Source of the DNA: an uncultured Lachnospiraceae bacterium
GTDB lineage: Bacteria > Bacillota > Clostridia > Lachnospirales > Lachnospiraceae
Reading direction: 5' to 3'
Length of the DNA stretch: 46,460 nucleotides
NCBI GenBank assembly: GCA_947363565.1
Contig: CANAPP010000023.1
Location: 1 to 46,460 of the forward strand
Under the pieces are notes generated by a model. The model saw only the letters and a program-made list of their open reading frames with translations. It had not been told where the DNA came from and searched no databases. How positions within the stretch are numbered: position 1 is the first letter of the stretch; every line of letters starts with the position of its first letter. Both the position numbers and the translations under genes were made by a program. Below are positions 1-9,008 of this stretch, in pieces.

Positions 1-133
1 TATGCTCGTTTCGGCTCCGTTTTTTGTCGTTTTGGGGGCTGGCCCATAGGCCGGGTAGAAAGCCGCAATTTGTTTATGTGCGAGCACAACGCCATTGGCG
101 GATTGCTCCCCGGCGCACTGCTCACTGCCAACG
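1..133. other. Sequence downstream of pheS, no gene recognised
   Basis: This is the window edge, downstream of the pheS stop. I see no start of pheT here, although pheT usually follows pheS directly. The stretch contains short GC-rich self-complementary pieces around 95-135 but no clear terminator T-run. pheT may lie just outside the window or elsewhere. Confidence 0.4.
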
Positions 134-1153
134 CTAAAACTGTTTTAAAAATCTTATATCATTCTCGTACAGCAGCCGCATATCATCAATCTCGTATTTC
201 AGCAGCGCGATTCGCTCCAATCCTACGCCGAAAGCAAATCCGGTGTACTCTTTGGGGTCGATGCCGCACATCTCCAGCACATGGGGATGTACCATGCCGC
301 AGCCTAAGATTTCTATCCAGCCGGAGCCTTTGCAGAACCGGCAGCCTTTCCCTCCGCACTTAAAGCAGGATACGTCCACCTCCGCGCTTGGCTCTGTGAA
401 AGGGAAATGATGAGGGCGGAACTTGGTCTTTGTGTCCGGCCCGAACAGCTCTTTTGCAAACACTTCAAGCGTTCCCTTAAGGTCCGCAAAGGAAATATTT
501 TTATCAATGACCAGCCCTTCAATCTGATGGAAGGACGGGGAGTGGGTTGCGTCCACCTCGTCAGAGCGGAACACCCTTCCCGGCGCAATCATACGGATGG
601 GGAGCTTTCCTTCCTCCATCACCCGGGCCTGCACCGGGGACGTCTGGGTACGCAGCACAATCTCCTTATTGATATAGAAAGTATCCTGCTCATCCTTAGC
701 CGGATGGTCAGCCGGGATATTTAACTTCTCGAAGTTGTAAAGGTCGTACTCTACCTCCGGCCCTTCCACCACTTCATAACCCATGCCTACGAAGATTCTC
801 TCCACCTCCTCAAGGGCAATGGTATTCGGATGGCGGTGCCCCACCATATTCTTCTTCGACGGCAGCGTAACGTCGATGACCTCCTGCTTTAACTTCTCCG
901 CGCGGATGGCGCGCTCCATCTTCTTTTTGCTCTCCTCAAGAAGGGATTCAATCGCCGCCCTGGTGTCATTCACCATCTGGCCCACCTTCGGCCGATCCTC
1001 GGCAGCTACATCCTTCATCCCTTTTAACACTGCGGTAAGCTCTCCCTTCTTCCCCAGGAATCTTACCCTCACATCGTTAAGCTTTTCCGGCATGTCGGCG
1101 CTCTCAATAGCCTTTAACGCCTCTTCCCTGATGCTCTGTAATCTTTCTTTCAT
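134..1153 (-). CDS. pheS: Phenylalanine-tRNA ligase alpha subunit
   Basis: Cytoplasmic enzyme subunit that, with PheT, charges tRNA-Phe with phenylalanine using ATP. The 339-residue protein has the family's usual length: an N-terminal coiled-coil tRNA-binding arm (about residues 1-90) and then the class II catalytic core. Motif 2 ([18 protein letters not shown]) and motif 3 ([16 protein letters not shown], near the C-terminus) are clear. A Cys cluster ([12 protein letters not shown]) lies between them. I chose the ATG at 1153, not the GTG one codon upstream, because AAAGGAAA lies at good distance. The gene is preceded by a complete Phe-type T-box leader with its own promoter, so expression should rise when uncharged tRNA-Phe accumulates. 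No pheT is visible downstream before the window edge. Confidence 0.96.
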   Translation of the reverse strand: MKERLQSIREEALKAIESADMPEKLNDVRVRFLGKKGELTAVLKGMKDVAAEDRPKVGQMVNDTRAAIESLLEESKKKMERAIRAEKLKQEVIDVTLPSKKNMVGHRHPNTIALEEVERIFVGMGYEVVEGPEVEYDLYNFEKLNIPADHPAKDEQDTFYINKEIVLRTQTSPVQARVMEEGKLPIRMIAPGRVFRSDEVDATHSPSFHQIEGLVIDKNISFADLKGTLEVFAKELFGPDTKTKFRPHHFPFTEPSAEVDVSCFKCGGKGCRFCKGSGWIEILGCGMVHPHVLEMCGIDPKEYTGFAFGVGLERIALLKYEIDDMRLLYENDIRFLKQF

Positions 1154-1194
1154 CACTATCGTTTCCTTTCTCTGTCATTTTGAAATAAAGAATA

Positions 1195-1306
1195 TGCCTT
1201 GGCACATTCTCGCGCCGAGCGCGGTCGCTTGCGACATAATTCTTCTTCGCGCGAGTGCGCATCCCCCGGAGGGGTTTTGTGATATGGGGAACGAAGTTTC
1301 CTATAT
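1195..1306 (-). repeat. Structured GC-rich element in the pheS 5' UTR
   Basis: Between the T-box terminator and the pheS start lie about 110 bases unlike a normal leader. Read on the minus strand they form three successive hairpins: GATATAGGAA...TTCCCCATATC, then CCCCTCCGGGG, then a long arm pairing CTCGCGC with GCGCGAG (extended by GCGCA/TGTGC) that encloses a TCGC/GCGA hairpin. This looks like a REP-type palindromic repeat that has landed in the untranslated region. No second copy is visible in this window, so its repeat nature is inferred from structure only. Confidence 0.4.
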
Positions 1307-1310
1307 CATA

Positions 1311-1581
1311 AAAAATCCCCATCCCTATCTGCATAGGGACGAGGAACTACCCGCGATACCACCCTGATTCCCATACATTAAAAAACATACAGGCACTCAT
1401 TGCTGCGTAACGTGCAGACACGGCATTTCCTACTCCATCATATGATGTATTTCAAAAATGCAGCTTGCGTGGGAAATTCAATTGCCATCTGAACCTGAGG
1501 GAACTTTCAGCCGGAGATTCCCCCTCTCTGATGGAAAATGGCTCTCTACTTTACACGGTCATCGCTTTTTCCTATCTATAC
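1311..1581 (-). promoter_or_regulatory. T-box riboswitch leader of pheS (with terminator)
   Basis: The minus strand carries the conserved T-box core GGGTGGTATCGCGGG (plus-strand 1349-1363), followed by a 12-bp terminator stem (CCTCGTCCCTAT pairing with ATAGGGATGGGG) and TTTTTT at 1310-1315. Upstream is a stem I region with AGTAGAGAG and CAGAGAGG motifs and a CCATC/GATGG stem. A TTC/TTT-rich stretch (GAATTTC, near 1475) is a plausible Phe specifier, but I could not settle the exact codon. The T-box family binds tRNA; uncharged tRNA-Phe would stabilise the antiterminator and let pheS be read. Confidence 0.9.
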
Positions 1582-1587
1582 TTCAAC

Positions 1588-1615
1588 ATTGTAACATACA
1601 AGCGCACATTGTCAA
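1588..1615 (-). promoter_or_regulatory. Promoter of the pheS T-box transcript
   Basis: On the minus strand TTGACA (1610-1615) and TACAAT (1588-1593) are separated by 16 bases. This is a near-consensus sigma-A promoter just ahead of the T-box stem I. Confidence 0.8.
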
Positions 1616-1626
1616 GAACAAAATTC

Positions 1627-1656
1627 GGATAGCATCCTACGGGTGATATCCTATCC
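1627..1656 (-). terminator. Hairpin at the end of the HAD gene
   Basis: GGATAG and CTATCC pair across an imperfect stem that begins at the HAD stop codon and is followed on the minus strand by GAATTTTGTT. It probably ends the upstream transcript before the pheS promoter. The T-run is weak. Confidence 0.5.
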
Positions 1657-2121
1657 TCTAAGCGTCGCGATCAGCCGTTTCGGACGGAGTAAGAGATCCA
1701 ACGCATCCTCAATGCTCCTGGTACACACGTCCGCCTCTCCCAGAAGCCTGCCGCACATCCCCTCCTGCTCCATCACGGCGATGGCAAGGGCACTCGCCCT
1801 GCACATCAGTTTATCATTGCGGCCATTCCCGATTGCGATGCATTTATCTTCTCCCAGACCTTCCACAACCGCCAGCTTTTCATCCAGCGCACCGTCTGTC
1901 GGAAATGTCTGGATCTTAAGAGGCATACCCTCGCACATCTTTTTCGCTGTTCCGTGGGTATCCGCAGTCAGCACATGGATCTGAAGATCCTTGGCAAGCT
2001 TAAGAAGCCGCTCCTTCACCTCATCCCGCATCCTCCCGTCCAGTGCGATCGTCCCGTTATAATCCAGGACAAGATATTCTAACTCTAAAGTCTTATAATC
2101 AGGTATCTCAATCTTTATCAT
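1651..2121 (-). CDS. HAD-family hydrolase
   Basis: Small cytoplasmic HAD-superfamily phosphatase-like protein, 156 residues from the chosen start. Motif I is DYNGT, with the nucleophile-type Asp. TADTHGT fits motif II, and GNGRND near residue 100 fits motif III/IV with its Mg-binding acid. There is no large cap domain, so the substrate cannot be read from the sequence. The ATG at 2121 has GGGGT eight bases upstream. An earlier ATG at 2142 overlaps the stop of the upstream gene (TAATG) and is an alternative start by translational coupling. It sits in one transcript with the YihY-type membrane protein. Confidence 0.8.
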   Translation of the reverse strand: MIKIEIPDYKTLELEYLVLDYNGTIALDGRMRDEVKERLLKLAKDLQIHVLTADTHGTAKKMCEGMPLKIQTFPTDGALDEKLAVVEGLGEDKCIAIGNGRNDKLMCRASALAIAVMEQEGMCGRLLGEADVCTRSIEDALDLLLRPKRLIATLRG

Positions 2122-2141
2122 TTCTTTTACCCCATTTCTCA

Positions 2142-2981
2142 TTATCTGCGTAATTTGATCTCAAAAAGCTCATCATACAAAAGCACGTTGATCTCCCCGC
2201 CGAGCAATATGCTGTACATGCAAAAATACATCCACAGCATGATCAGGACAAGTGTAGTCAGGCTCCCGTACATACTGGAAAATCCTTCAAAAATATCCAG
2301 GTATACGGAAAATATCCACGAAACGACCATCCAGCCAAGCGCTGCAAACGCCGCCCCCGGCAGCTGCCTGATAAGCCTGTCCCTCCGGTTGGGAAGGAAC
2401 TTGTAGATCAGCAGGCTGAACACAACCAGCACTGCCGGCGAGATGACTGATCTTGCCTCGATCAGCCAATCCGCCATCCTGGTCATGATCGGCACATGTT
2501 CAAGAATAAACAGGTTCAGCGAATTACCGAACACTGACAACACCAAAAGAAGCAGGATAACGACGATAAACATCACCGTATAAAGCGTCGCCCTGATCCG
2601 CAGGAAGAAATAATTCCGTGTCTCCGGGCATCCGTAGATACAGTTAAGCCCTGTCGTTATGGACAAAACACCCTTCCCTGCCGACCATAAAGCGATCAGG
2701 ATCGTCACGGGGATGATCCCGGTAGACTGATTATATACCTGGTTGACGATCGACGTGATCATCGAATCCACAGATGACGGGAACACCTGTATGACCGCCG
2801 TCATCACATCCGCCTTCGTCACCGGCGTATACTGCACCAGCGTCAGAAGGAGAAGAATGATCGGTATCATACAGAGCATCAGAAAATAAGCAGCCTGCGC
2901 GGCATAAGCACCCATATGCACCCGGGAAACCTGTTTCGGTATCTGTGAAACCTGTGAAAAAATCCGTTTTAACTTTTCCAT
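2142..2981 (-). CDS. YihY/UPF0761-type (BrkB-like) membrane protein
   Basis: Integral membrane protein of 279 residues with about six hydrophobic segments and the family pattern: an N-terminal AQAAYFLMLCMIP segment, a central IALWSAGKGVLSI segment, and a C-terminal LIMLWMYFCMYSILLGGEINV segment. The family was once linked to ribonuclease BN by mistake; its function is unknown, with envelope or export roles suggested. The start at 2981 is set by GGGGTGG seven bases upstream; an in-frame extension to 3083 has no ribosome site. It overlaps or abuts the HAD gene, so the two are probably coupled. Confidence 0.85.
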   Translation of the reverse strand: MEKLKRIFSQVSQIPKQVSRVHMGAYAAQAAYFLMLCMIPIILLLLTLVQYTPVTKADVMTAVIQVFPSSVDSMITSIVNQVYNQSTGIIPVTILIALWSAGKGVLSITTGLNCIYGCPETRNYFFLRIRATLYTVMFIVVILLLLVLSVFGNSLNLFILEHVPIMTRMADWLIEARSVISPAVLVVFSLLIYKFLPNRRDRLIRQLPGAAFAALGWMVVSWIFSVYLDIFEGFSSMYGSLTTLVLIMLWMYFCMYSILLGGEINVLLYDELFEIKLRR

Positions 2982-3119
2982 AAATCCACCCCTATATGCA
3001 GTATATTCTACCCGATTTCCCATATTTTGTCCATCAAAAAACTTTCTTCCAGTAATTTCCATATGAAAACAGAGCTGGAACACATATCGCTTCCTGCATT
3101 CCGGCTCTGTCTGTATTTC

Positions 3120-5240
3120 CTATTTGGTGAGCAGCAGCATGATCTCGTTGCTCCTCTGTACGAATGCCGTCATCTCCTCCGGATTCAGCGGCTTGTGCGC
3201 GATCATCGCGAGGTCGTAAAGCTGTCCGCAGATAAGGGAAACATTCTCGCCGTCCCTGTTATCCGACACATACTTCACCAGCGGATGGTTGGCATTGAGG
3301 ATCAGCGTGCCCTCACTGCCTGCATCCATGCCCATACCCATGGCACCCATGCCGTACATCTTCATCATCTCCTGCATACGGCGGCTCTGCTCTGACAGGG
3401 TGATCATGGATGCAACTTTGTCATCCTTAAGCTTTTCAACCTTCACCTCGAGCTTATCCTTGCCGAGGGCTTTTCTGAATATCTCTGTCAGGTCTTCGGC
3501 AGCCTTTTTAAATGTCTCCTTGTCTTCCTCGCCAATCTCCTCCTTCACCGTATCCGTCACGTCCGCATCAATCCTCTGGAACTGGATATTTTCGTTGCGC
3601 TGCTCAAGCTGGGTGATAAACGGCGAGTCGATGTTATGGCTTAAGATCACCGCATCCAGCCCCTGCTTTTTAAACATATTGATATATTGGCTCTGCTGGA
3701 TCTCGTCCGTCACATAGTAGATGGTCGTCTTCTTCTCTTCCTTGCTGCCACCGTCAGCTTCCTCCGAAGCATTTTCTGCTGTATTCTCCGCTCCAGTATC
3801 TTCTGCCCCCGCTACTTCCTTCGTCTCCTCTGCCGCATCTTCCGGCTTCTCGTCCTTTCCGCCGTTTTCTTCAATGCAGTCCTTAAGGGTCAGATATTTG
3901 CCGTCAATATTTTTAAACAGCACCACATCTTTCATCTTATCGCAGAACTTCTCGTCCTTCAGGCACCCGAACTTGACAAACGGGCTGATGTCATCCCAGT
4001 ATTTCTCGTAATCCTCTCTCTTCGTCTTGCACATACCAGCCAGCTTGTCCGCTACTTTCTTAGAAATGTACTCGGCGATCTTGTTGACAAATCCGTCATT
4101 TTGCAGCGCGCTTCTCGATACGTTGAGCGGAAGGTCCGGACAGTCGATCACTCCCTTAAGCACCATCAGAAACTCCGGAATGACTTCTTTAATATTATCT
4201 GCAATGAATACCTGGTTATTGTATAACTTGATCGTTCCCTCGATGGAATCGTACTCCGTATTGATCCTCGGGAAATAAAGGATTCCCTTAAGGTTGAACG
4301 GATAATCCATATTCAGGTGGATCCAGAATAACGGCTCCTTATAATCAAGGAAGACCTTGCGGTAGAACTCCTTATAATCCTCGTCGGAGCACTCGTTCGG
4401 ATGCTTTGTCCAGAGCGGGTGGATATCGCTCAAGGAGACAGGGCGCTTCTCGATCTTAACCTTCTCCTTTGCCGGAGATACCTCGACCATCTCCTTTGTC
4501 CCGTCCTCATTCTCCTTCTCTTCCATCTTGGCTTCTTCGTGGATATGCTCAACGACGATATCCGTATCCTTTAGATCCGCCTCATCGATCGTTTCATATT
4601 CTTTTTCCGCATTTTCCTTGGAAAGGAAGATCTCTACCGGCATGAAGGAACAGTACTTCTCCACAACCTCCCTCATGCGGTACTCATTGGCAAATTCAAG
4701 GCTGTCCTCATTAAGATGAAGGGTGATCGTCGTTCCTACCGTGTCCCTATTGCCCTCGTCCATCTCGTACTCTGTGCCGCCGTCACTCACCCAGTGCACC
4801 GGAACTGCGCCTTCTTTATAGGAAAGGCTGTCGATATGCACCTCGTCTGCCACCATGAACGCAGAGTAAAATCCAAGTCCGAAGTGGCCGATCATATCGT
4901 CCTCCGTCGTCTTATCCTTATATTTTTCCAAAAATTCTGTCGCTCCGGAAAATGCGATCTGGGTAATATACTCTTCCACTTCCTCCGCGGTCATTCCAAG
5001 ACCGGTATCGGCAAATGTAAGCGTCTTCTCCTCCGGATTGACCGTGATCTGGATCTTCGCCTTATAATCGTCAGGAAGCTGGTACTCGCCCATCACATCC
5101 AGCTTTTTCAGTTTTGTGATCGCGTCGCATCCGTTGGACACCATCTCCCGCACAAAGATATCGTGGTCAGAATACACCCATTTTTTGATGATCGGAAATA
5201 TGTTTTCACTGCTGATTGATAGATTTCCCTTTTTTGCCAT
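3120..5240 (-). CDS. htpG: Chaperone HtpG (Hsp90 family)
   Basis: ATP-dependent cytosolic chaperone of 706 residues, longer than the typical bacterial HtpG of about 620-640. The N-terminal GHKL ATPase domain shows DTGLGM (near 80) and GHFGLGFYSAFMVA (near 120); the middle domain shows LPLNVSRSALQND (near 373). Two acidic insertions account for the extra length: about residues 215-262, rich in Glu/Lys between the N and middle domains, and about 460-508, very Glu/Ala-rich. The start ATG at 5240 has AGGAG at good spacing; a GTG three codons earlier is less likely. A perfect CIRCE operator upstream points to HrcA repression and heat induction. Confidence 0.97.
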   Translation of the reverse strand: MAKKGNLSISSENIFPIIKKWVYSDHDIFVREMVSNGCDAITKLKKLDVMGEYQLPDDYKAKIQITVNPEEKTLTFADTGLGMTAEEVEEYITQIAFSGATEFLEKYKDKTTEDDMIGHFGLGFYSAFMVADEVHIDSLSYKEGAVPVHWVSDGGTEYEMDEGNRDTVGTTITLHLNEDSLEFANEYRMREVVEKYCSFMPVEIFLSKENAEKEYETIDEADLKDTDIVVEHIHEEAKMEEKENEDGTKEMVEVSPAKEKVKIEKRPVSLSDIHPLWTKHPNECSDEDYKEFYRKVFLDYKEPLFWIHLNMDYPFNLKGILYFPRINTEYDSIEGTIKLYNNQVFIADNIKEVIPEFLMVLKGVIDCPDLPLNVSRSALQNDGFVNKIAEYISKKVADKLAGMCKTKREDYEKYWDDISPFVKFGCLKDEKFCDKMKDVVLFKNIDGKYLTLKDCIEENGGKDEKPEDAAEETKEVAGAEDTGAENTAENASEEADGGSKEEKKTTIYYVTDEIQQSQYINMFKKQGLDAVILSHNIDSPFITQLEQRNENIQFQRIDADVTDTVKEEIGEEDKETFKKAAEDLTEIFRKALGKDKLEVKVEKLKDDKVASMITLSEQSRRMQEMMKMYGMGAMGMGMDAGSEGTLILNANHPLVKYVSDNRDGENVSLICGQLYDLAMIAHKPLNPEEMTAFVQRSNEIMLLLTK

Positions 5241-5335
5241 AATCGTCACTCCTATTTTTATATATTTTCTATTTATTTACGCCTGATCCGCAAAAATGGC
5301 TTCCCGCTGACCGGCTTCACTTTTGCCTAAGTGAT

Positions 5336-5364
5336 ATAATAATACCGCCGCAAATAAAAGTCAA
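5336..5364 (-). promoter_or_regulatory. Candidate htpG promoter
   Basis: On the minus strand TTGACT (5359-5364) and TATTAT (5336-5341) are 17 bases apart, about 100 bases ahead of the htpG start. The CIRCE element lies just upstream of the -35. A second promoter overlapping CIRCE (TTGTTA near 5397) cannot be excluded. Confidence 0.6.
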
Positions 5365-5371
5365 TAGAAAA

Positions 5372-5398
5372 TTAGCACTCTTTTTCGTTGAGTGCTAA
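5372..5398. promoter_or_regulatory. CIRCE operator (HrcA binding site)
   Basis: Perfect inverted repeat TTAGCACTC - 9 bases - GAGTGCTAA, identical to the CIRCE consensus bound by the HrcA repressor in Bacillota. It lies upstream of htpG and places this Hsp90 in the HrcA regulon. Confidence 0.95.
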
Positions 5399-5447
5399 CA
5401 ATTCCGTGAAAATCATTAAAATTCTATAAACTTCAGCTTTTTAACAG

Positions 5448-6812
5448 TTATTCCACCGTGATATCCTTGTAAAACAGCGCGAGTATCTCCTTATAGCCCT
5501 TCCCTTTTTTTGCCATCTCATTGGCACCAGTCTGGCTCATGCCGATACCGTGGCCGAAGCCCCCGCCCTTGATCATAAATTTACCGCCCTTTTTTTCAAT
5601 GGTGAAAAAAGCGCTGGGGAGAAGTTCGCGCCCGTCTGTCTCGCTGCCGTCCTGGCGCTTGATCTTATATCCGCTGCCGCCTAAGGCTTTTCGAATCTTG
5701 TTCTCTGTTTTAACGGTGACGCTGCCTTTGTCTCCCACAGCCTTCATCACAAGAGCCACGCCGCCGGGCCCACGCTTCGTTATCTTCACTTTACTTAAAT
5801 CCCCGATATCTTTCCCCGTATTCAGTCCGATAAGGTCGGATAACGTCTCTGCCGAAACCGTCACCGTCCAGCGGTACCAGGGCAGGTCTTTCTCGTAATC
5901 GCCGTCTTCATCCTTCACCTTCGCGGAGTAGAGATACCCGTTCTTCTTATCCGGCTTTGTCCCCCACGCCTCCATCGTCGTCGTCTTTCCGCAGGAAGTG
6001 GAATAAAAATAAGTAGATACCACATCGCCCTTATACCTGACCGTCTGTCCCGCCGTCTCCTCCACTGCTTTTGATGAAATCTCTGCCTGGGCGGAATTAT
6101 TATAGACCTGATAGCTTGTGCTGTCATTGATGTGCGCCTCATACTCCGGGTAGGCATATTTTTCCATCTGCCGGTAAGCATAGCTCCTGGCGCATACCGC
6201 CTGGGCTTTCAGGGCCTCCAGCTCATAAGACGCAGGCATCTCGCTGGGGATGACCCCGCACAGGTACTTTTCCACCGGAAGCTCATTGATGACGGCGATA
6301 CCCTCCGCCGTACTCCGAAGCTCGATCACACCGTCGTAGGAAGGTGTCCCATCCCCGCGCTCTATGCTTTTTAACGTCAGCTTTCCCTTTTTCGCCCTGA
6401 TGCGCACCGCACCCTGTTTGAACCACTTGTGATCCGGCTCGATCTTCAAGGTCTTTTTCTTCTTATATTCCTTTTTCTTATCTCCATATGTAACGACCAT
6501 CCCCGAGCCGGAAGTCAGGCTCACCTGGGTGTGCACTGTCCCCCGGAAGCCATTGGTCATCAGGAGCACCCGGATGTCCGGGTTATCCACCTTGACTTTC
6601 TCATCGGCGCTTTCCTTTTCGGCTTCTTCATCTTCCCCGGCTTTCTCTGTCTTCGCCCGATCTGCGGATGTTCCTTTCCCTTCTCCTGCCGCCGGCCCTC
6701 TGTCTGTCCCGTCCCTCACAGCGGAGGTAAGCCCTACAACGATGAAGATTGCTACCAGGACCGCTATCCCGTAGTATATCTGCTTTTCTCTGATCCTTCT
6801 GCTTTTTCTCAT
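5448..6812 (-). CDS. SpoIID/LytB-domain protein
   Basis: Membrane-anchored or exported protein of 454 residues. It starts with a basic stretch and one membrane segment (IYYGIAVLVAIFIVVGL), followed by a Glu/Lys-rich linker. The SpoIID domain includes ELPVEKYLCGVIPSEMP, with the Glu that acts in glycan-strand cleavage in SpoIID lytic transglycosylases, then LKAQAVCARSYA and an STSCG segment. It ends in the typical GGGFGHGIGMSQTGANEMAKKG tail region. SpoIID acts in forespore engulfment; the long linker and lack of other spoII genes nearby mean this may be a paralogue in wall remodelling. The ATG at 6812 is preferred; a TTG-started extension to 6881 is possible. Confidence 0.87.
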   Translation of the reverse strand: MRKSRRIREKQIYYGIAVLVAIFIVVGLTSAVRDGTDRGPAAGEGKGTSADRAKTEKAGEDEEAEKESADEKVKVDNPDIRVLLMTNGFRGTVHTQVSLTSGSGMVVTYGDKKKEYKKKKTLKIEPDHKWFKQGAVRIRAKKGKLTLKSIERGDGTPSYDGVIELRSTAEGIAVINELPVEKYLCGVIPSEMPASYELEALKAQAVCARSYAYRQMEKYAYPEYEAHINDSTSYQVYNNSAQAEISSKAVEETAGQTVRYKGDVVSTYFYSTSCGKTTTMEAWGTKPDKKNGYLYSAKVKDEDGDYEKDLPWYRWTVTVSAETLSDLIGLNTGKDIGDLSKVKITKRGPGGVALVMKAVGDKGSVTVKTENKIRKALGGSGYKIKRQDGSETDGRELLPSAFFTIEKKGGKFMIKGGGFGHGIGMSQTGANEMAKKGKGYKEILALFYKDITVE

Positions 6813-6892
6813 CCTGATGCCTCTGTCATTTCTCCCCAACAATCTGCACTCCTTTTGGAATAGATTCCCTTTGGTCCCCAACGGCCGGCTAT

Positions 6893-6920
6893 TTAAAAAG
6901 ACAGCCGTATAAGGCTGCCT
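6893..6920 (-). terminator. Intrinsic terminator of the 6S-like RNA
   Basis: Minus strand GGCAGCC - TTATAC - GGCTGTC followed by TTTTTAAA. It is a compact GC-rich hairpin with a U-tract and marks the 3' end of the small RNA. Confidence 0.85.
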
Positions 6921-7116
6921 TTTCTCTTTAGTACGTCCCCGAAATGCCGGTTTCTGTATTTTGACTCCTAGCCACAGCTAGGTGGGTGTCCGCATCCGCT
7001 TTTTTGTCTTCCCCTGCGTAAATGGAGGCCTGACATATTACGGAGATATAAGAGTCCCGTTTAAAGTTTTGTAGGTTCAAAATTACAGAAGTTATCGAAC
7101 ATCCCAGGTGGTCGCT
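6893..7116 (-). ncRNA. ssrS: Structured small RNA, probably 6S RNA
   Basis: A stretch of about 220 bases with its own promoter and terminator but no credible protein. The ends pair in a long interrupted stem: CCTGGGATG with CATTTCGGG, then TTCTGTA with TACAGAA, a large bubble, then GACTC with GAGTC and a terminal CTAGC/GCTAG hairpin. One long rod with a central bubble is the hallmark of 6S RNA, which sequesters sigma-A RNA polymerase. It ends in GGCAGCC/GGCTGTC plus TTTTT. The assignment rests on shape, size and context, not on a covariance search. Confidence 0.55.
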
Positions 7117-7122
7117 GAAATT

Positions 7123-7151
7123 ATTATAACCCATTTCTGTCAATTTTACAA
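7123..7151 (-). promoter_or_regulatory. Promoter of the 6S-like RNA
   Basis: Minus strand TTGTAA (7146-7151), 17 bases, TATAAT (7123-7128). It predicts a start near 7116. It is back to back with the pckA promoter. Confidence 0.75.
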
Positions 7152-7238
7152 CTATAAAAAAATGATTCTTGAAAGCATTCTTAAAACAGCTACTTTGTGA
7201 AGTTTCTAACAAGATTTGAAAATTTTAAGGAAATTTTA

Positions 7239-7266
7239 TTGATTTTATCCCATTATTATGTATAAT
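7239..7266 (+). promoter_or_regulatory. pckA promoter
   Basis: TTGATT (7239-7244), 16 bases, TATAAT (7261-7266), about 95 bases ahead of the pckA ATG. The leader has a small hairpin (TGCAGG...CCTGCA, about 7294-7321) of unknown role. Confidence 0.65.
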
Positions 7267-7359
7267 TGAAATTGAAACTTAAGAGGTCCGATTTGCAGGC
7301 AAACAGGACAGAATCCTGCATATGAGGGCAAATATTGAAGGAAGAAAGGATATAAAAAA

Positions 7360-8964
7360 ATGGCAGAAATCAATTTAAGCAAGTATGGCATTACCGGAAC
7401 TACGGAGATTGTTCACAATCCTTCTTTTGAGGTGTTATTTGAAGAAGAAACAAAGCCTGGTCTGGAAGGTTACGAAAAAGGACAGGTAAGTGAGCTGGGC
7501 GCAGTTAATGTAATGACTGGTATCTACACTGGCCGTTCACCTAAAGATAAGTTCATCGTAATGGACGAGAATTCTAAGGATACCGTGTGGTGGACTTCCG
7601 ACGAGTACAAGAACGACAACCATCCGCTTTCCGAGGAATCCTGGGCTGTTGTCAAAGATCTTGCACTGAAAGAGCTTTCCGGAAAGAGACTTTTTGTCGT
7701 AGATGCATTCTGCGGTACCAACGCTGATACCCGCATGGCTATCCGCTTTATTATGGAGGTTGCATGGCAGGCTCACTTTGTTAAGAATATGTTCATTCAG
7801 CCGACAGACGAGGAGCTTGAGAACTTCGAGCCTGATTTTGTTGTCTACAATGCTTCCAAGGCAAAGGTAGAGAACTATAAAGAGCTGGGTCTGAATTCAG
7901 AGACAGCAGCAGTATTCAATATCTCAAGCCGCGAGCAGGTTATCCTGAATACATGGTACGGCGGAGAGATGAAGAAAGGTATGTTCTCCATGATGAACTA
8001 CTACTTGCCGCTCAAGGGCATCGCTTCCATGCACTGCTCTGCAAACACTGATATGAACGGCGAGAATACGGCGATCTTCTTCGGCCTTTCCGGGACAGGA
8101 AAGACAACTCTTTCCACAGATCCGAAGCGTCTCCTTATCGGTGACGACGAGCACGGTTGGGATGACAACGGCGTATTCAACTTCGAGGGCGGATGCTATG
8201 CTAAGGTTATCAACCTCGACAAAGAGTCCGAGCCGGACATCTACAATGCCATCAAGCGCAACGCCCTTCTTGAGAACGTAACGCTGGATGCTGACGGCAA
8301 GATTGATTTCAACGATAAGAGCGTGACGGAAAATACCCGTGTATCTTATCCGATCGACCATATCGAAAAGATTGTCCGCCCGGTATCCGCAGCACCTGCA
8401 GCTAAGGAAGTTATCTTCTTATCTGCAGACGCTTTTGGTGTGCTTCCTCCGGTATCCATCCTGACTCCGGAGCAGACACAGTACTACTTCCTGTCAGGTT
8501 TCACCGCTAAGCTTGCAGGTACAGAGCGCGGAATCACAGAGCCTACGCCTACCTTCTCCGCTTGTTTCGGACAGGCATTCTTAGAGCTGCACCCGACCAA
8601 ATACGGTGAAGAGCTTGTTAAGAGAATGGAAGCTAACGGCGCTAAGGCTTACCTTGTTAATACCGGATGGAACGGCACTGGCAAGCGAATCACCATCAAA
8701 GATACCCGCGGCATTATCGACGCAATCTTAAATGGCGATATCTTAAACGCTCCGACAAAGAAGATCCCGTACTTCAACTTTGAAGTTCCGACAGAGCTTC
8801 CGGGCGTTGATTCCGGTATCCTTGATCCCCGCGATACTTATGCGGACGCTGCTGAGTGGGAGACAAAGGCGAAAGACCTTGCACAGAGATTCGTTAAAAA
8901 CTTTGCGAAATATGAGGGCAACGAGGCTGGAAAAGCTTTAGTTTCCGCTGGTCCCCAGTTATAA
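7360..8964 (+). CDS. pckA: Phosphoenolpyruvate carboxykinase (ATP)
   Basis: Cytosolic enzyme that interconverts oxaloacetate plus ATP with PEP, CO2 and ADP. In anaerobic gut Bacillota it can run in the PEP-carboxylating, energy-saving direction; that direction is inference. The 534-residue length matches the ATP-type family (E. coli 540). The kinase-1a P-loop GLSGTGKTT is at 242-250 and the kinase-2 motif [10 protein letters not shown] at 260-269. An active-site GRSPKDKF region lies near 58-65. The ribosome site is AAGGAAGAAAGGA. The gene is monocistronic, with its own promoter and a strong terminator at 9009-9053. Confidence 0.98.
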   Translation: MAEINLSKYGITGTTEIVHNPSFEVLFEEETKPGLEGYEKGQVSELGAVNVMTGIYTGRSPKDKFIVMDENSKDTVWWTSDEYKNDNHPLSEESWAVVKDLALKELSGKRLFVVDAFCGTNADTRMAIRFIMEVAWQAHFVKNMFIQPTDEELENFEPDFVVYNASKAKVENYKELGLNSETAAVFNISSREQVILNTWYGGEMKKGMFSMMNYYLPLKGIASMHCSANTDMNGENTAIFFGLSGTGKTTLSTDPKRLLIGDDEHGWDDNGVFNFEGGCYAKVINLDKESEPDIYNAIKRNALLENVTLDADGKIDFNDKSVTENTRVSYPIDHIEKIVRPVSAAPAAKEVIFLSADAFGVLPPVSILTPEQTQYYFLSGFTAKLAGTERGITEPTPTFSACFGQAFLELHPTKYGEELVKRMEANGAKAYLVNTGWNGTGKRITIKDTRGIIDAILNGDILNAPTKKIPYFNFEVPTELPGVDSGILDPRDTYADAAEWETKAKDLAQRFVKNFAKYEGNEAGKALVSAGPQL

Positions 8965-9008
8965 GACTAAAAGATCTGATACCGTGATAATCGGATGAAC
9001 AAAAGATA

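Noticed and set aside
1104-1334. 76-codon frame over the pheS leader
   Set aside because: It overlaps the T-box terminator, the hairpin element and the pheS start and has no ribosome site.
5448-6812. Calling this gene spoIID outright
   Set aside because: The domain is clear but the long acidic linker and absence of spoII neighbours leave a paralogue possible, so no symbol is given.
6928-7212. 94-codon frame across the 6S-like RNA
   Set aside because: It spans the promoter and the paired arms of the RNA and its product has no protein character.
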